NCBI RefSeq assembly: GCF_014193675.1
Contig: NZ_BLXZ01000001.1
Coordinates: forward strand, 124,001 to 188,000
Reading direction: 5' to 3'
Source: Geomonas limicola
GTDB lineage: Bacteria; Desulfobacterota; Desulfuromonadia; Geobacterales; Geobacteraceae
DNA length: 64,000 nucleotides
Position numbers and translations under genes: made by a program. Position 1 is the stretch's first letter. Each line of letters begins with the position of its first letter. This document shows, piece by piece, positions 1 to 8,173 of this stretch. The notes under the pieces are model-generated. The model saw nothing but the letters and a program-made list of their open reading frames with translations. It was not told the DNA's origin and did not search any database.

Positions 1-1394
1 GAGGCAATCCCGATGGCACGGGCCAGCATGAGCTTGGCCAGGTTGAGCCGGTACTGGCTGTCCACCACCCCTTCCTGCGCCGCGGCAACTGACTGCTGGG
101 CCTGCACCACTTCGAGGTTGTCGTTGAGCCCCGCCCGGAAACGCTCCTCCGCCTGCCAGAGGTTGGTCTCGGCCAACTCCACGGTCTGGCGCGCCACCGA
201 TACTTCGAGTCGCGCGGCACCCAGGTCGAGCAGCGCGCTTCTGATTTCGTACTCGATGCGTCCCCGCAGATCGGCAAGTTCTGCCTCACGCTGCCGCACC
301 TGGGCCTCGGCCCGCACCACGTCGCCGTGGATGCGCCCCCCCTCGAAGATGGGAATGCTGAGGCTCCCGGTGATCTGGTAGGTGGCTTCGAGCTGGGAGA
401 GGGTCCTGCCGATCTCCCCGTAGTCGGCATTGAGCACGAGGCTCGGCATCCGCTGGGTCCGGGCCGCACGCACCCCGGCATGAGCCGATTCCAGCTCCGA
501 GCGGGCAGCGCGGTAATCCGCCCGGGCCGCCAGAGCCTGCTCCAGATGCTGCCCCAGGGTACCGGTGGTCATGGGCAGAAACGGTTCCCGGTCGACCAGC
601 GCCACCTCTTGCGCCAGCGGGAGCCCGATCAGCCGCAAAAGGCTCAGTTTCTGTTTGGCGAACTCGTTTTCCACCACGATGAGCTGCTGGCTTCGGGTCA
701 GCCACTCGACCCGGGCCCGTACCTCGTCGATGCCGGGGGTGACCCCGGCGCGGTGCATCTCAACGGCGTGCTCGAGCATGGTCTGTGCGGTAGCGAGTTG
801 GGCCCGCACCGTCTCGATGCGCGCCTGTCCTGCCAACGCCTGCAGATAACCGGCACCCACCGTGAGCACCACCAGGTCTTTGGCGTCCTGTTCTGAGAAC
901 TCAGCGGCACTCACCCGATGGGCGGCGGCCCGTTCCCGCTCGATCGCCGAGAGGTCGAAGATCCGCTGGCTCAACGAGACCCGGGCATCGTAATAATTGA
1001 ACGGTCCGACGACGGTAGGGGCTCCGGGGAGGGTGATCCCGGTGCTGGCCAGGCTTTCCTTGAGGTGGTGCGCCGAGGCGCTGCCGGAGAGGTTGGGGAG
1101 CAGTTGCGCGAGGGCGACCCAGCGCTCTCCCCGCGCCGAGGTTACCACCTCCCTGTTGAGCAACAGCCCCAGGTTGTTGGCGAGGCCAAGCTCTACGGCC
1201 CGTCCCAGCGAAAGCGGAAGTACGTCGCTAACCGGCGTGGCACCGGGCACGCTTCCCTGGAAGGCACTGCTCGGTACGAGGTTGGTGGTTGACGGGCTGG
1301 CGGGTTCCTGGGCTGAGAGCGCGGGGGGCTGAGCCAGCAGCCAGAGGAGCAGGCCCGCTCCCCCCACAAGCTTGGCGCCCGCTGCGGCTGTCAT
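1..1394 (-). CDS. Outer membrane efflux protein, TolC family (3' end outside the window)
   Basis: The minus-strand frame from the ATG at 1394 stays open to the window edge and gives about 464 residues. It begins with a signal-peptide-like stretch (positive start, then a Leu-rich core ending near ALSAQE, about residues 1-32). The body is Ala/Leu/Glu-rich and helical, with the two-fold pattern of the outer membrane efflux protein family (PF02321): an EFSEQD...GYLQAL segment in the first half and an IEYEIRSALLDL segment in the second. Such proteins form trimeric outer-membrane channels for RND, ABC or MFS exporters. No inner-membrane partner is visible, so the substrate is unknown. Its ATG overlaps the stop codon of the upstream FNT gene (ATGA, 1391-1394), suggesting coupled translation. 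The last residues (LNLAKLMLARAIGIA) suggest the gene end is close to the window edge. Confidence 0.85.
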   Translation of the reverse strand, partial: MTAAAGAKLVGGAGLLLWLLAQPPALSAQEPASPSTTNLVPSSAFQGSVPGATPVSDVLPLSLGRAVELGLANNLGLLLNREVVTSARGERWVALAQLLPNLSGSASAHHLKESLASTGITLPGAPTVVGPFNYYDARVSLSQRIFDLSAIERERAAAHRVSAAEFSEQDAKDLVVLTVGAGYLQALAGQARIETVRAQLATAQTMLEHAVEMHRAGVTPGIDEVRARVEWLTRSQQLIVVENEFAKQKLSLLRLIGLPLAQEVALVDREPFLPMTTGTLGQHLEQALAARADYRAARSELESAHAGVRAARTQRMPSLVLNADYGEIGRTLSQLEATYQITGSLSIPIFEGGRIHGDVVRAEAQVRQREAELADLRGRIEYEIRSALLDLGAARLEVSVARQTVELAETNLWQAEERFRAGLNDNLEVVQAQQSVAAAQEGVVDSQYRLNLAKLMLARAIGIA

Positions 1395-2218
1395 TTGCGC
1401 TCCTTTCCTGCCACCACCTGTGCGTGGTTCAGCGCAGCCACCAGGGAAACCCCGCCCACGATGTTGCCCAAGAGCGTGGGAAGCAGGAACGTAAGCAGAA
1501 AATCCGCAAAACCCAGCAGGCCATTCACCACCAGGTACAGGGTTTCCACGGAACCGGCGATGACATGGCTGAACCCGCCAAGGGCAACGACGTAGGTGAT
1601 GATGACGATGATGCCGACCTTGGAGCCTTCCGCCGAGGGCAGCAGCCAGACCATGAGTGCGATGAGCCATCCCGAGAAGATCGCCATCAGGAAGTGTGTC
1701 AGCGGGGTGGGAACCATGGCCTCCCGGCCGATGTCCTGAAAGGCCTGCAGTACCTCGGATTTGAAGAGCGGAGCACGCAGCCCAAGCGTGAAACAGTACG
1801 CCCCCACCAGGTTTGCCGTGAGTACGATACTCCACAGGCGCAGGACATTTACCAGGGTGCCCAGGTTGCGCCGGTACAAAAGCGGCAGCACCACCGTCAG
1901 GGTGTTCTCGGTGAAGAGCTGCTGCCGCCCCAGGATGACGATGAGAAAGCCGAGAGAGTAACCGAGCTTGGCAAGGAGCGGGCGCCAGCCTGCGTCGGGG
2001 AGGTGGGCGCGCAGCAGCCCCTCGCCCAGGAGAGAGAACCCCATGGAGAGCCCGGAGGCCAACGCGGACCAGGCAAGCGCGGCGTTGGGTCGCTCGAGTT
2101 CCGCCTCTCCCTCCAGGCGGATCACTTCGTGAACGACCACGGCGCCGATCGCTTCCTTGTCCTCGATCTTCTTGCGATCCTTCGGAGAGATTTCCAGATC
2201 GAATTCGCCACCGTCCAT
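1391..2218 (-). CDS. Formate/nitrite transporter (FNT) family channel
   Basis: This predicted 275-residue inner-membrane protein has an acidic N-terminal tail of about 50 residues and then about six hydrophobic segments. The pattern matches the FNT family (PF01226), whose pentameric channels carry formate, nitrite or other small monovalent anions. The ATG at 2218 is preferred over an in-frame GTG at 2239 because GGGAGGGG lies just in front of it. The acidic tail resembles the YfdC-like branch more than FocA/NirC, so the transported ion cannot be named. The gene overlaps the downstream TolC-like gene by four bases, an unusual pairing for an FNT channel. Confidence 0.85.
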   Translation of the reverse strand: MDGGEFDLEISPKDRKKIEDKEAIGAVVVHEVIRLEGEAELERPNAALAWSALASGLSMGFSLLGEGLLRAHLPDAGWRPLLAKLGYSLGFLIVILGRQQLFTENTLTVVLPLLYRRNLGTLVNVLRLWSIVLTANLVGAYCFTLGLRAPLFKSEVLQAFQDIGREAMVPTPLTHFLMAIFSGWLIALMVWLLPSAEGSKVGIIVIITYVVALGGFSHVIAGSVETLYLVVNGLLGFADFLLTFLLPTLLGNIVGGVSLVAALNHAQVVAGKERK

Positions 2219-2313
2219 AGCCCCTCCCGGATGGGACACCAGGTTAGTTGCGGACCTGCCCGGGTATCGTCAGCCCTGTCCCGGCCTTCCCGCTCCCGTC
2301 GATCCGCCAGACG

Positions 2314-2349
2314 AAAAGGCCCCGCCACTGGTATCCAGCGGGCGGGGCC
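2314..2349 (-). terminator. Intrinsic terminator downstream of the SDR gene
   Basis: On the minus strand a perfect 9-bp GC stem (GGCCCCGCC / GGCGGGGCC, plus-strand arms 2341-2349 and 2318-2326) with a 14-base loop is followed by TTTT (2314-2317). It lies about 20 bases after the SDR stop and before the FNT gene, separating the two units. Confidence 0.8.
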
Positions 2350-2369
2350 ATGGCGGAGGGTATCTCGCA

Positions 2370-3224
2370 TCAGCCTCCGACGATGGTGCCGCCGTTGGGA
2401 TGCAGGATCTGTCCGGTCATGAACGAGGCACCTTCCGAAGCGAGGAAGACGTAGCTGTGGGCGATCTCTACCGGCTGGCCGGCACGCTGCAAGAGGACCT
2501 CCTTGCCGAACTCCTCGGTCTTCTCCTCGGGAAAGGTCGCAGGGATGAGCGGGGTCCAGACCGGCCCGGGTGCCACGGCGTTCACCAGGATGCCGCGCCT
2601 GGCGAGGGAGAGCGCCAGGGACCGGGTGAAGGCGACAATGGCCCCCTTGGTCGCGGAATAATCCACCAGCATCGGGTTCCCCTTGAAGGCGGTCACCGAG
2701 GTGGTGTTGATGATCCTCCCCCCCTCCCCCATCTGCTCCAGCGCAGCCTTGGCCAGGTAGAAATAGGCGAAGATGTTGGTGCGGAAGGTGCGTTCCAGCT
2801 GCTCGGCCGTGATCTGGTCGAACTCGCCGTAGTGCTGCTCGGCCGCGTTGTTGACCAGGATGTCCAGGCCCCGAAACTCCCCCGCGGTGCGCTGCACCAC
2901 CTGGCGGCAGAACCCCTCGTCGCTTACGTCCCCCTCGAAGTTGAGGACCCGCACCTGCTCCCGCAGCAGGATCTCCCGGGTCTCCCGGGCGTCCTGTTCC
3001 TCCTTAAGGTAGACGAAGGCCACATCGGCCCCTTCCCGGGCGAAGGCTATCGCGACCGCGCGTCCGATACCGCTGTCGCCTCCGGTGATAAGGGCGCGCT
3101 TCCCCTGCAGTCTCCCGCTCCCCCGGTAGCTTGTTTCGCCACAGTCGGGGCGTGGTCTCATCTCCGTCTGGATACCGGGTTGGGCTTGGCGCTGCCCCGG
3201 AAATGCCTTCTCCTTAGCTCCCAT
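2370..3224 (-). CDS. Short-chain dehydrogenase/reductase (general-stress type)
   Basis: The 284-residue protein has a classical SDR fold. The cofactor motif TGGDSGIG is at 47-54, NNA at 125-127, and the catalytic Ser176, Tyr189 and Lys193 (YSATK) are in place. An extra polar N-terminal extension of about 40 residues before the Rossmann fold is typical of the YghA/YdaD/GsiB-linked stress SDR group, which act as NAD(P)-dependent alcohol or sugar dehydrogenases with poorly known substrates. It is a single gene with its own terminator downstream. A spaced AGGAGGGTG in front of the ATG at 3224 supports the start. Confidence 0.88.
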   Translation of the reverse strand: MGAKEKAFPGQRQAQPGIQTEMRPRPDCGETSYRGSGRLQGKRALITGGDSGIGRAVAIAFAREGADVAFVYLKEEQDARETREILLREQVRVLNFEGDVSDEGFCRQVVQRTAGEFRGLDILVNNAAEQHYGEFDQITAEQLERTFRTNIFAYFYLAKAALEQMGEGGRIINTTSVTAFKGNPMLVDYSATKGAIVAFTRSLALSLARRGILVNAVAPGPVWTPLIPATFPEEKTEEFGKEVLLQRAGQPVEIAHSYVFLASEGASFMTGQILHPNGGTIVGG

Positions 3225-3454
3225 GACACCCTCCTTAACTCCGGTTGGCCGACCGTCTTATGAAAAACCATTCACTTGTATCAAGACGGCAGGGGTTGTC
3301 AAGATAGCCTGCAGGGGATGCAAAACCAGGTTCTAGGCAGCATTGACTTTTGTTAGCACTCTCTTAGAATTCACGAGTCGCGACTTCAATGAACAACTTC
3401 CAGCGCTCAAACACCGGCCGCGGACCCGGGCGCCTAACGGGAAAGGAGCACCAG

Positions 3455-3895
3455 ATGTTGGCCAAGGCACGTATCTCCAAACACCCCATCCACCCCATGA
3501 TCGTTCCCTTTCCCATAGGCCTTTTGGGTGGGTCACTCATCTGCGACCTGATCGGTCTTTGGACCCGAAACCCGCTCTGGCCTGTCTTCGCGGCCTACCT
3601 GATAGCGGGCGGCGTCCTCGCGGCGCTCGCCGCTGCGCTCCCCGGGCTCATCGACCTGGTGGCGATCCATCGCGAACCGGTCAAAAAGCTCGGCATCTAC
3701 CACATGAGCTGTAACCTGCTGGTGGTCGCGATCTTCCTGGTCGACCTCTGGTGGCGCCTGAGGGTCCCCTTTTCGGCTGGCCAGGTGCTGCTTTCGGCGG
3801 GGGGCATCCTGCTCCTCATGATTTCCGGCTGGTTGGGCGGCGAACTGGTCTACGTCCACCGTGCCGCCGTCGACGAGACACCCCGAACCGACTAA
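3455..3895 (+). CDS. DUF2231-type four-helix membrane protein
   Basis: This small 146-residue integral membrane protein starts at the ATG at 3455, which has a good AAAGGAG upstream. An in-frame upstream ATG at 3389 has no such site. The N-terminal HPIHPM motif followed by hydrophobic helices is characteristic of the DUF2231 family, possibly haem-binding membrane proteins of unknown function that often sit in stress or respiratory neighbourhoods. About four hydrophobic segments are visible. It lies 52 bases ahead of the antiporter-like gene and may be cotranscribed with it and the glycosyltransferases. Confidence 0.8.
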   Translation: MLAKARISKHPIHPMIVPFPIGLLGGSLICDLIGLWTRNPLWPVFAAYLIAGGVLAALAAALPGLIDLVAIHREPVKKLGIYHMSCNLLVVAIFLVDLWWRLRVPFSAGQVLLSAGGILLLMISGWLGGELVYVHRAAVDETPRTD

Positions 3896-3947
3896 CCACA
3901 CCCCCTGCTTCCTTTCCCTGCAGAGCACCTGAACACCCGGTGAAGCG

Positions 3948-4379
3948 ATGCGAGCACACCTTCTCAAACCTCTGGTCAGCTGGGCCGTTTTTTTGGCTTG
4001 GTACCTCTGTTTCACCGCGAGCCTGGACCACGCCGAACTGGTAGCCGGGGCGGTTTTTGCCGCAGGGGTGCTGCATCCGATGCATTACCTCAACCGCGAC
4101 CAGGTTGCGGCGCTTCGCTTCCGGCTCCCCTGGCTCATCCCGCTCGTGAAGATCCCCTGGGCCATGTTCCAGGAATCCTGGCTCCTCTGCCTTGCCCTAG
4201 TTGCGCGCCTGGTGCACGGCGAGGCGCAGAGGGCTTTCCACGAATGGCACAGTGTCGGGCCGGCGGACTCAGCGGGCACTGCCCGCCGCGTGCTCCTCAC
4301 CTTCGGCGTCTGTATCACCCCCAACAGCTACCTGGTGTATCTGGACCCGCAGCGCGGCGTCGCCGTGGTACGGCAACTG
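3948..4379 (+). CDS. Na+/H+ antiporter subunit E-like (MnhE) protein, 3' end disrupted
   Basis: About the first 140 residues read as an MnhE/MrpE-like protein (PF01899): two N-terminal membrane segments, then LIPLVKIPWAMFQESW, an FGVCITPNSYLVYLD segment matching the ITPGT region of the family, and a short soluble tail. Family members are usually around 160 residues. After about position 4375 the frame continues without a stop but becomes an Arg/Gly/Pro-rich shadow translation, then runs straight into the next glycosyltransferase (open to 5798). The sensible continuation is in the +1 frame (next entry). The marked end is therefore a judgement about where the plausible protein stops, not a stop codon. 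A gene caller may report one 616-residue fusion from 3948 to 5798, which I think is an artefact. Confidence 0.6.
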
Positions 4380-4641
4380 GACCGCGGGAGGCGCATCCTT
4401 CCGCAACGTCGAGGGGTCCTTCTACGATTTCGCCGCGGAACGATTTCGCGGCACCTCACGGGAGGCGCTCACCGCACCACCCGACGACTGGGGGGGGCGT
4501 GCCGCCATCGCCTGGGCGCGCGAGCTCGCAAGCGGCGGGGCTTACAACCCGCAGGCCGAGCGCCTGATCGACGTGGCGCAGGCCCTGGAGGCGGCCTACC
4601 GCCAGGCCCAGGATCCCGCCCTGCACGGAAAACTCGCATGA
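4366..4641 (+). pseudogene. Out-of-frame 3' gene fragment, possibly a Gfo/Idh/MocA oxidoreductase C-terminus
   Basis: In the frame +1 relative to the MnhE-like gene, about 90 residues look like real protein (SFYDFAAERFRGTSREAL, then PPDDWGGRAAIAWARELA, ending QDPALHGKLA). They stop with TGA at 4639-4641, which overlaps the ATG of the next gene (4638) as ATGA, the arrangement of a real operon junction. The fragment has no start codon of its own. The sequence reminds me of the C-terminal segment of Gfo/Idh/MocA family sugar oxidoreductases, but this is recollection, not a search result. It is either the end of the MnhE-like gene after a one-base frameshift or the remnant of a second gene joined by a deletion near 4366-4380. 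Confidence 0.45.
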
Positions 4642-5798
4642 ACGAGGGGGGAGCGGGCGAAGTCACCTTGACGCTCCCGCGCAAGGTGCTCATGACTGCC
4701 GACACCGTCGGCGGCGTCTGGACCTTCGCCATGGAGCTAGCGCGCGGTTATCTCCCCTACGGGATCGAAGTGCTGCTGGCCACCATGGGGCCGCTCCCCA
4801 CCCCCGAGCAGCGCCGCGAGGCCGCGAGCCTCCCCAACGTGACACTCTTTGAAAGCGGCTACCAGCTCGAGTGGATGGAGGACCCCTGGGACGACGTACA
4901 GCACGCGGGGTCCTGGCTTTTGTCCCTCGAGGACCGGCTGCAACCGGACCTGGTGCACCTGAACGGGTACGCCCACGCCGCCCTCCCCTGGCGTACCCCG
5001 CGGCTGGTCACCGCCCACTCCTGCGTACTCTCCTGGTGGACCGACGTGAAGCAGAGCGAGCTCCCGGGACGCTTTCGGCACTACCGGCAGGAGGTCGCCC
5101 AGGGTCTGGCCGCGGCGGACCTGGTCACCGCTCCCACCCTCGCGATGCTTCAGGCGCTCGAGTCCCACTACCTGGCGCTCCCCAGGGTGCGGGTGATCCA
5201 CAACGCGCGCTGCCCTGACCTCTATTTCCCGGTAGCCAAGGAGGCCTACCTCCTTTCGGTGGGCCGCATCTGGGACGAGGCGAAGAACCTCGCCGCGCTG
5301 GCCGGGGTGGCTTCCTACCTCCCCTGGCCGGTCTATGTAGCCGGCGACCCGGTGCACCCCGACGGCGGCCGCGTCCAGCTGGAGAACGTGACCCTGCTGG
5401 GGAAGCTCTCGCCACGCCAGTTGGCCGGGTGGTTCGAGAGAAGCTCGATCTACGTGCTTCCCGCGCGCTACGAGCCGTTCGGCCTGTCGGTCCTGGAAGC
5501 TGCCCTGTGCGGCTGTGCCCTGGTACTCGGAGATATCCAGAGCCTCAGGGAGCTCTGGGACGAGGCCGCCCTCTTCGTCCCCCCGGACGACCTGGGCGCC
5601 CTCTCGCAGGCGCTTACGCTTTTGTGCTCTGACCACGACCTGCGCAGTTCCCTGGCCCAGAAGGCACTGCATCGCAGCGCGCGTTTCAGTCCGACCGTGA
5701 TGGCCGCCCAGTACCTGGAGGCCTACTCGGTAGCAGCGGCACATTTTCACCAGTCTTCCTCCTCTGAAGAGAAAAAGGTAAAGCCATGCATTTTGTAA
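4638..5798 (+). CDS. Glycosyltransferase family 4 (GT-B) protein
   Basis: The 386-residue GT-B glycosyltransferase starts at the ATG at 4638, coupled by ATGA to the preceding fragment. Visible features are a glycine-rich N-terminal segment (TADTVGGVWTFAMELARG), LLSVGRIWDEAKN at the start of the C-terminal nucleotide-sugar domain, and the E-x7-E signature EPFGLSVLE followed by GCALVLGD. These match PF13439 plus PF00534. It would transfer a sugar from a nucleotide donor to an unknown acceptor in the cytoplasm. It is first in a run of four glycosyltransferases and overlaps the next by 13 bases. It lacks a membrane segment. Confidence 0.85.
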   Translation: MNEGGAGEVTLTLPRKVLMTADTVGGVWTFAMELARGYLPYGIEVLLATMGPLPTPEQRREAASLPNVTLFESGYQLEWMEDPWDDVQHAGSWLLSLEDRLQPDLVHLNGYAHAALPWRTPRLVTAHSCVLSWWTDVKQSELPGRFRHYRQEVAQGLAAADLVTAPTLAMLQALESHYLALPRVRVIHNARCPDLYFPVAKEAYLLSVGRIWDEAKNLAALAGVASYLPWPVYVAGDPVHPDGGRVQLENVTLLGKLSPRQLAGWFERSSIYVLPARYEPFGLSVLEAALCGCALVLGDIQSLRELWDEAALFVPPDDLGALSQALTLLCSDHDLRSSLAQKALHRSARFSPTVMAAQYLEAYSVAAAHFHQSSSSEEKKVKPCIL

Positions 5799-6973
5799 TG
5801 TTCTACCACTCGCTGCTCTCGGACTGGAACCACGGCAACGCCCATTTCCTGCGGGGGGTGGCCAGCGAACTCTTGAGCCGGGGACACCAGGTCGAGGTCT
5901 ACGAGCCCAAGGACAGCTGGAGCTACCAGAACATGATGCGCGACCGCGGCGAACCGGCGTTGCGCCGTTTCAAGGAGGTTTACCCGCAGCTCGAGGGACG
6001 GACCTACCAACCCGAGCGACTCGACCTGGACCGGTTGCTTGCCGGCGCCGACCTCGTGTTGGTGCACGAGTGGAACGATCTCGCCCTGGTCCGGCACCTT
6101 GGGGAACACCGGAAGAAACATCCGCACTACCGGCTCTTGTTCCACGACACCCACCACCGCAGCGTCACCGACCGGGACTGGAGCGCGAACTGTGACCTCT
6201 CCGGCTACGACGGGGTGCTCGCCTATGGCAGGAAGATCAGGAACCTCTACCTGGCCTCCGGGAGGGTGCGCCAGGCCTGGGTCTGGCACGAGGCTGCCGA
6301 CGTCAGGGTTTTCTATCCCCAGCCTGCGCTGGAGAAAACCGGGGACCTGGTCTGGATCGGCAACTGGGGGGACGAAGAGCGCAGCGAGGAGCTGCGCGAA
6401 TTCCTGATCGAACCGGTACGCCGCCTGGGGCTCAAGGCGATGGTTTACGGGGTGCGCTACCCCGACCAGGCACTGCGCGAGCTCAAGCAGGCCGGCATCC
6501 GCTATGGCGGCTGGCTTCCGAACTTCGAGGTCCCCCGGATCTTCGGCCGTTACCGGGTCACGGTGCACATCCCCCGGCGCCCCTACGCGACGAAGCTCCC
6601 GGGGATTCCCACCATTCGCCCCTTCGAGGCCCTGGCCTGCGGTATCCCCCTGGTCTGCTCGCCCTGGGAGGACTGCGAGCACCTCTTCACCCCGGGAAGC
6701 GACTACCTGGTTGCGAGCGACGGCGAACAGATGGTGCGGCAGCTCGAAAAGCTGCTCGCCGACCCACAAGGGGCGGCAGCCCTCGCGGAGCACGGGCGCC
6801 AGACGGTCGTGACCCGGCACACCTGCGGGCACCGGGTCGACGAACTGCTCGCCATCTGCGACGAGATTGGCGATCAGCAGCCCGGGATCGGTATCCCCGT
6901 GAACACGCGGTCCGACCAGTTGGCCGAGCCAGTACGGGACGAGAGGCACGGACCGGTGCAGCACGAAGCCTGA
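5786..6973 (+). CDS. CgeB-like glycosyltransferase
   Basis: The 395-residue protein resembles the CgeB / 'spore maturation' glycosyltransferase group (GT-B; PF13524 C-terminal domain). Diagnostic stretches are SLLSDWNHGNAHFLRGV at the N-terminus, DLVWIGNWGDEERSEEL at the start of the second domain, and IRPFEALACGIPLVCSPW near the nucleotide-sugar site. It starts inside the 3' end of the preceding glycosyltransferase (13-base overlap) with AAGGTAAAGCC before the ATG. About 45 residues at the C-terminus (QQPGIGIPVNTRSD onward) are low in conserved pattern and may be a readthrough tail. CgeB proteins are usually single genes; here they form an array with the next two genes. Confidence 0.8.
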   Translation: MHFVMFYHSLLSDWNHGNAHFLRGVASELLSRGHQVEVYEPKDSWSYQNMMRDRGEPALRRFKEVYPQLEGRTYQPERLDLDRLLAGADLVLVHEWNDLALVRHLGEHRKKHPHYRLLFHDTHHRSVTDRDWSANCDLSGYDGVLAYGRKIRNLYLASGRVRQAWVWHEAADVRVFYPQPALEKTGDLVWIGNWGDEERSEELREFLIEPVRRLGLKAMVYGVRYPDQALRELKQAGIRYGGWLPNFEVPRIFGRYRVTVHIPRRPYATKLPGIPTIRPFEALACGIPLVCSPWEDCEHLFTPGSDYLVASDGEQMVRQLEKLLADPQGAAALAEHGRQTVVTRHTCGHRVDELLAICDEIGDQQPGIGIPVNTRSDQLAEPVRDERHGPVQHEA

Positions 6974-7060
6974 TCCCCCGTACCTGCGACGCACGCCACG
7001 AACTACCACCACGCGAGCTGCCGCGAACATCACCTACCCAAGGAAAGGAATCAACACGCC

Positions 7061-8173
7061 ATGCCAGCCCGCCTCGAAATCGCCTTCTTCGCCTCAAGCC
7101 TGGTCTCCTCGTACTGGAACGGTGCCGCCACCTACTACCGTGGTATGGTGAAGGCCCTCAGCGACCTGGGGCACCGCATCACCTTCTTCGAGCCCGACGC
7201 CTACGAGCGCCAGTCGCACCGCGATCTGCCTGACCCCGACTGGGCCCGGGTCGTAGTGTACCGCCCTACCCTGGACGACGTGCACCGCTCGCTGTCGCGC
7301 GCCGCGCGGGCCGACCTGGTCATCAAGGCAAGCGGCGTCGGGGTCTTCGACGAGGTACTGGAGCGCGAGGTCCTCTCCCTGAAAGGTCCCGGTACCCGGG
7401 TGATCTTCTGGGACGTGGATGCACCGGCCACCCTGGAGCGCGTGCGGTGCAACCCGCAGGACCCCTTCCGTCCCCTGATTCCGAAGTACGACCTGGTGCT
7501 CACCTACGGCGGCGGACAACCGGTGGTGGACCGCTACCGTGCCCTGGGGGCCCGGGAGTGCGTCCCCATCTATAACGCCCTGGACCCTGCGACCCACCAC
7601 CCGGTGGCCGCCCAGCCGCGTTTCAGATCCCAGCTCTCCTTTCTGGGCAACCGGCTGCCGGACCGCGAGGCCCGGGTCGAGGAGTACTTCCTGAAGGCCG
7701 CCCGGCTCTTCCCCGGCGGGGATTTCCTGTTGGCCGGCAGCGGCTGGGGGGACAAGCAGTTCCCCCCCAACGTGAGGTACCTGGGGCACCTGGGGACCGC
7801 CCAACACAACGCCTTCAACTGCAGCGCCGGGGCCGTGCTCAACATCTGTCGCGATTCCATGGCCGAAAACGGTTTCTCGCCGGCGACCCGGGTCTTCGAG
7901 GCGGCCGGCGCCGGGGCCTGCATCGTCACGGATTGCTGGACCGGGATCGAGCAGTTCTTCGCGCCGGGTCGCGAGATCCTGGTCGCCGATTCCGGGGAGG
8001 CGGTGGCGCGCCTACTTGGGGAACTCACTCCCGAGCGCTGCGCCGCCATCGGCGTCAATGCCTACCACCGGGTAATGGCCCAGCACACCTACGCCCACCG
8101 TGCCCGACAGTTCGAGGAGGTGCTGGGGGTCGGCCACAAAGCGACGCCGACACTGGCCGGGGTGGCTCCATGA
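7061..8173 (+). CDS. CgeB-like glycosyltransferase, second copy
   Basis: The 370-residue paralogue of its neighbours has an N-terminal SYWNGAATYYRGMVKAL, a central SFLGNRLPDRE, and a C-terminal RVFEAAGAGACIVTDCW followed by FFAPGREILVADSG. These are CgeB-family marks (PF13524). AAGGAAAGGAATCAA precedes the ATG. Its stop overlaps the next start as ATGA (8170-8173), so the two are translationally coupled. Donor and acceptor are unknown. The repeated NGxATxYRG motif in this array may be a shared donor-binding or catalytic feature. Confidence 0.82.
   Translation: MPARLEIAFFASSLVSSYWNGAATYYRGMVKALSDLGHRITFFEPDAYERQSHRDLPDPDWARVVVYRPTLDDVHRSLSRAARADLVIKASGVGVFDEVLEREVLSLKGPGTRVIFWDVDAPATLERVRCNPQDPFRPLIPKYDLVLTYGGGQPVVDRYRALGARECVPIYNALDPATHHPVAAQPRFRSQLSFLGNRLPDREARVEEYFLKAARLFPGGDFLLAGSGWGDKQFPPNVRYLGHLGTAQHNAFNCSAGAVLNICRDSMAENGFSPATRVFEAAGAGACIVTDCWTGIEQFFAPGREILVADSGEAVARLLGELTPERCAAIGVNAYHRVMAQHTYAHRARQFEEVLGVGHKATPTLAGVAP

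Noticed and set aside
3948-5798. One 616-residue fusion of an MnhE-like membrane domain and a GT4 glycosyltransferase
   Set aside because: The middle 90 residues are Arg/Gly/Pro-rich shadow sequence; the sensible reading is in another frame and stops at 4641 with an ATGA overlap to a proper GT4 start.
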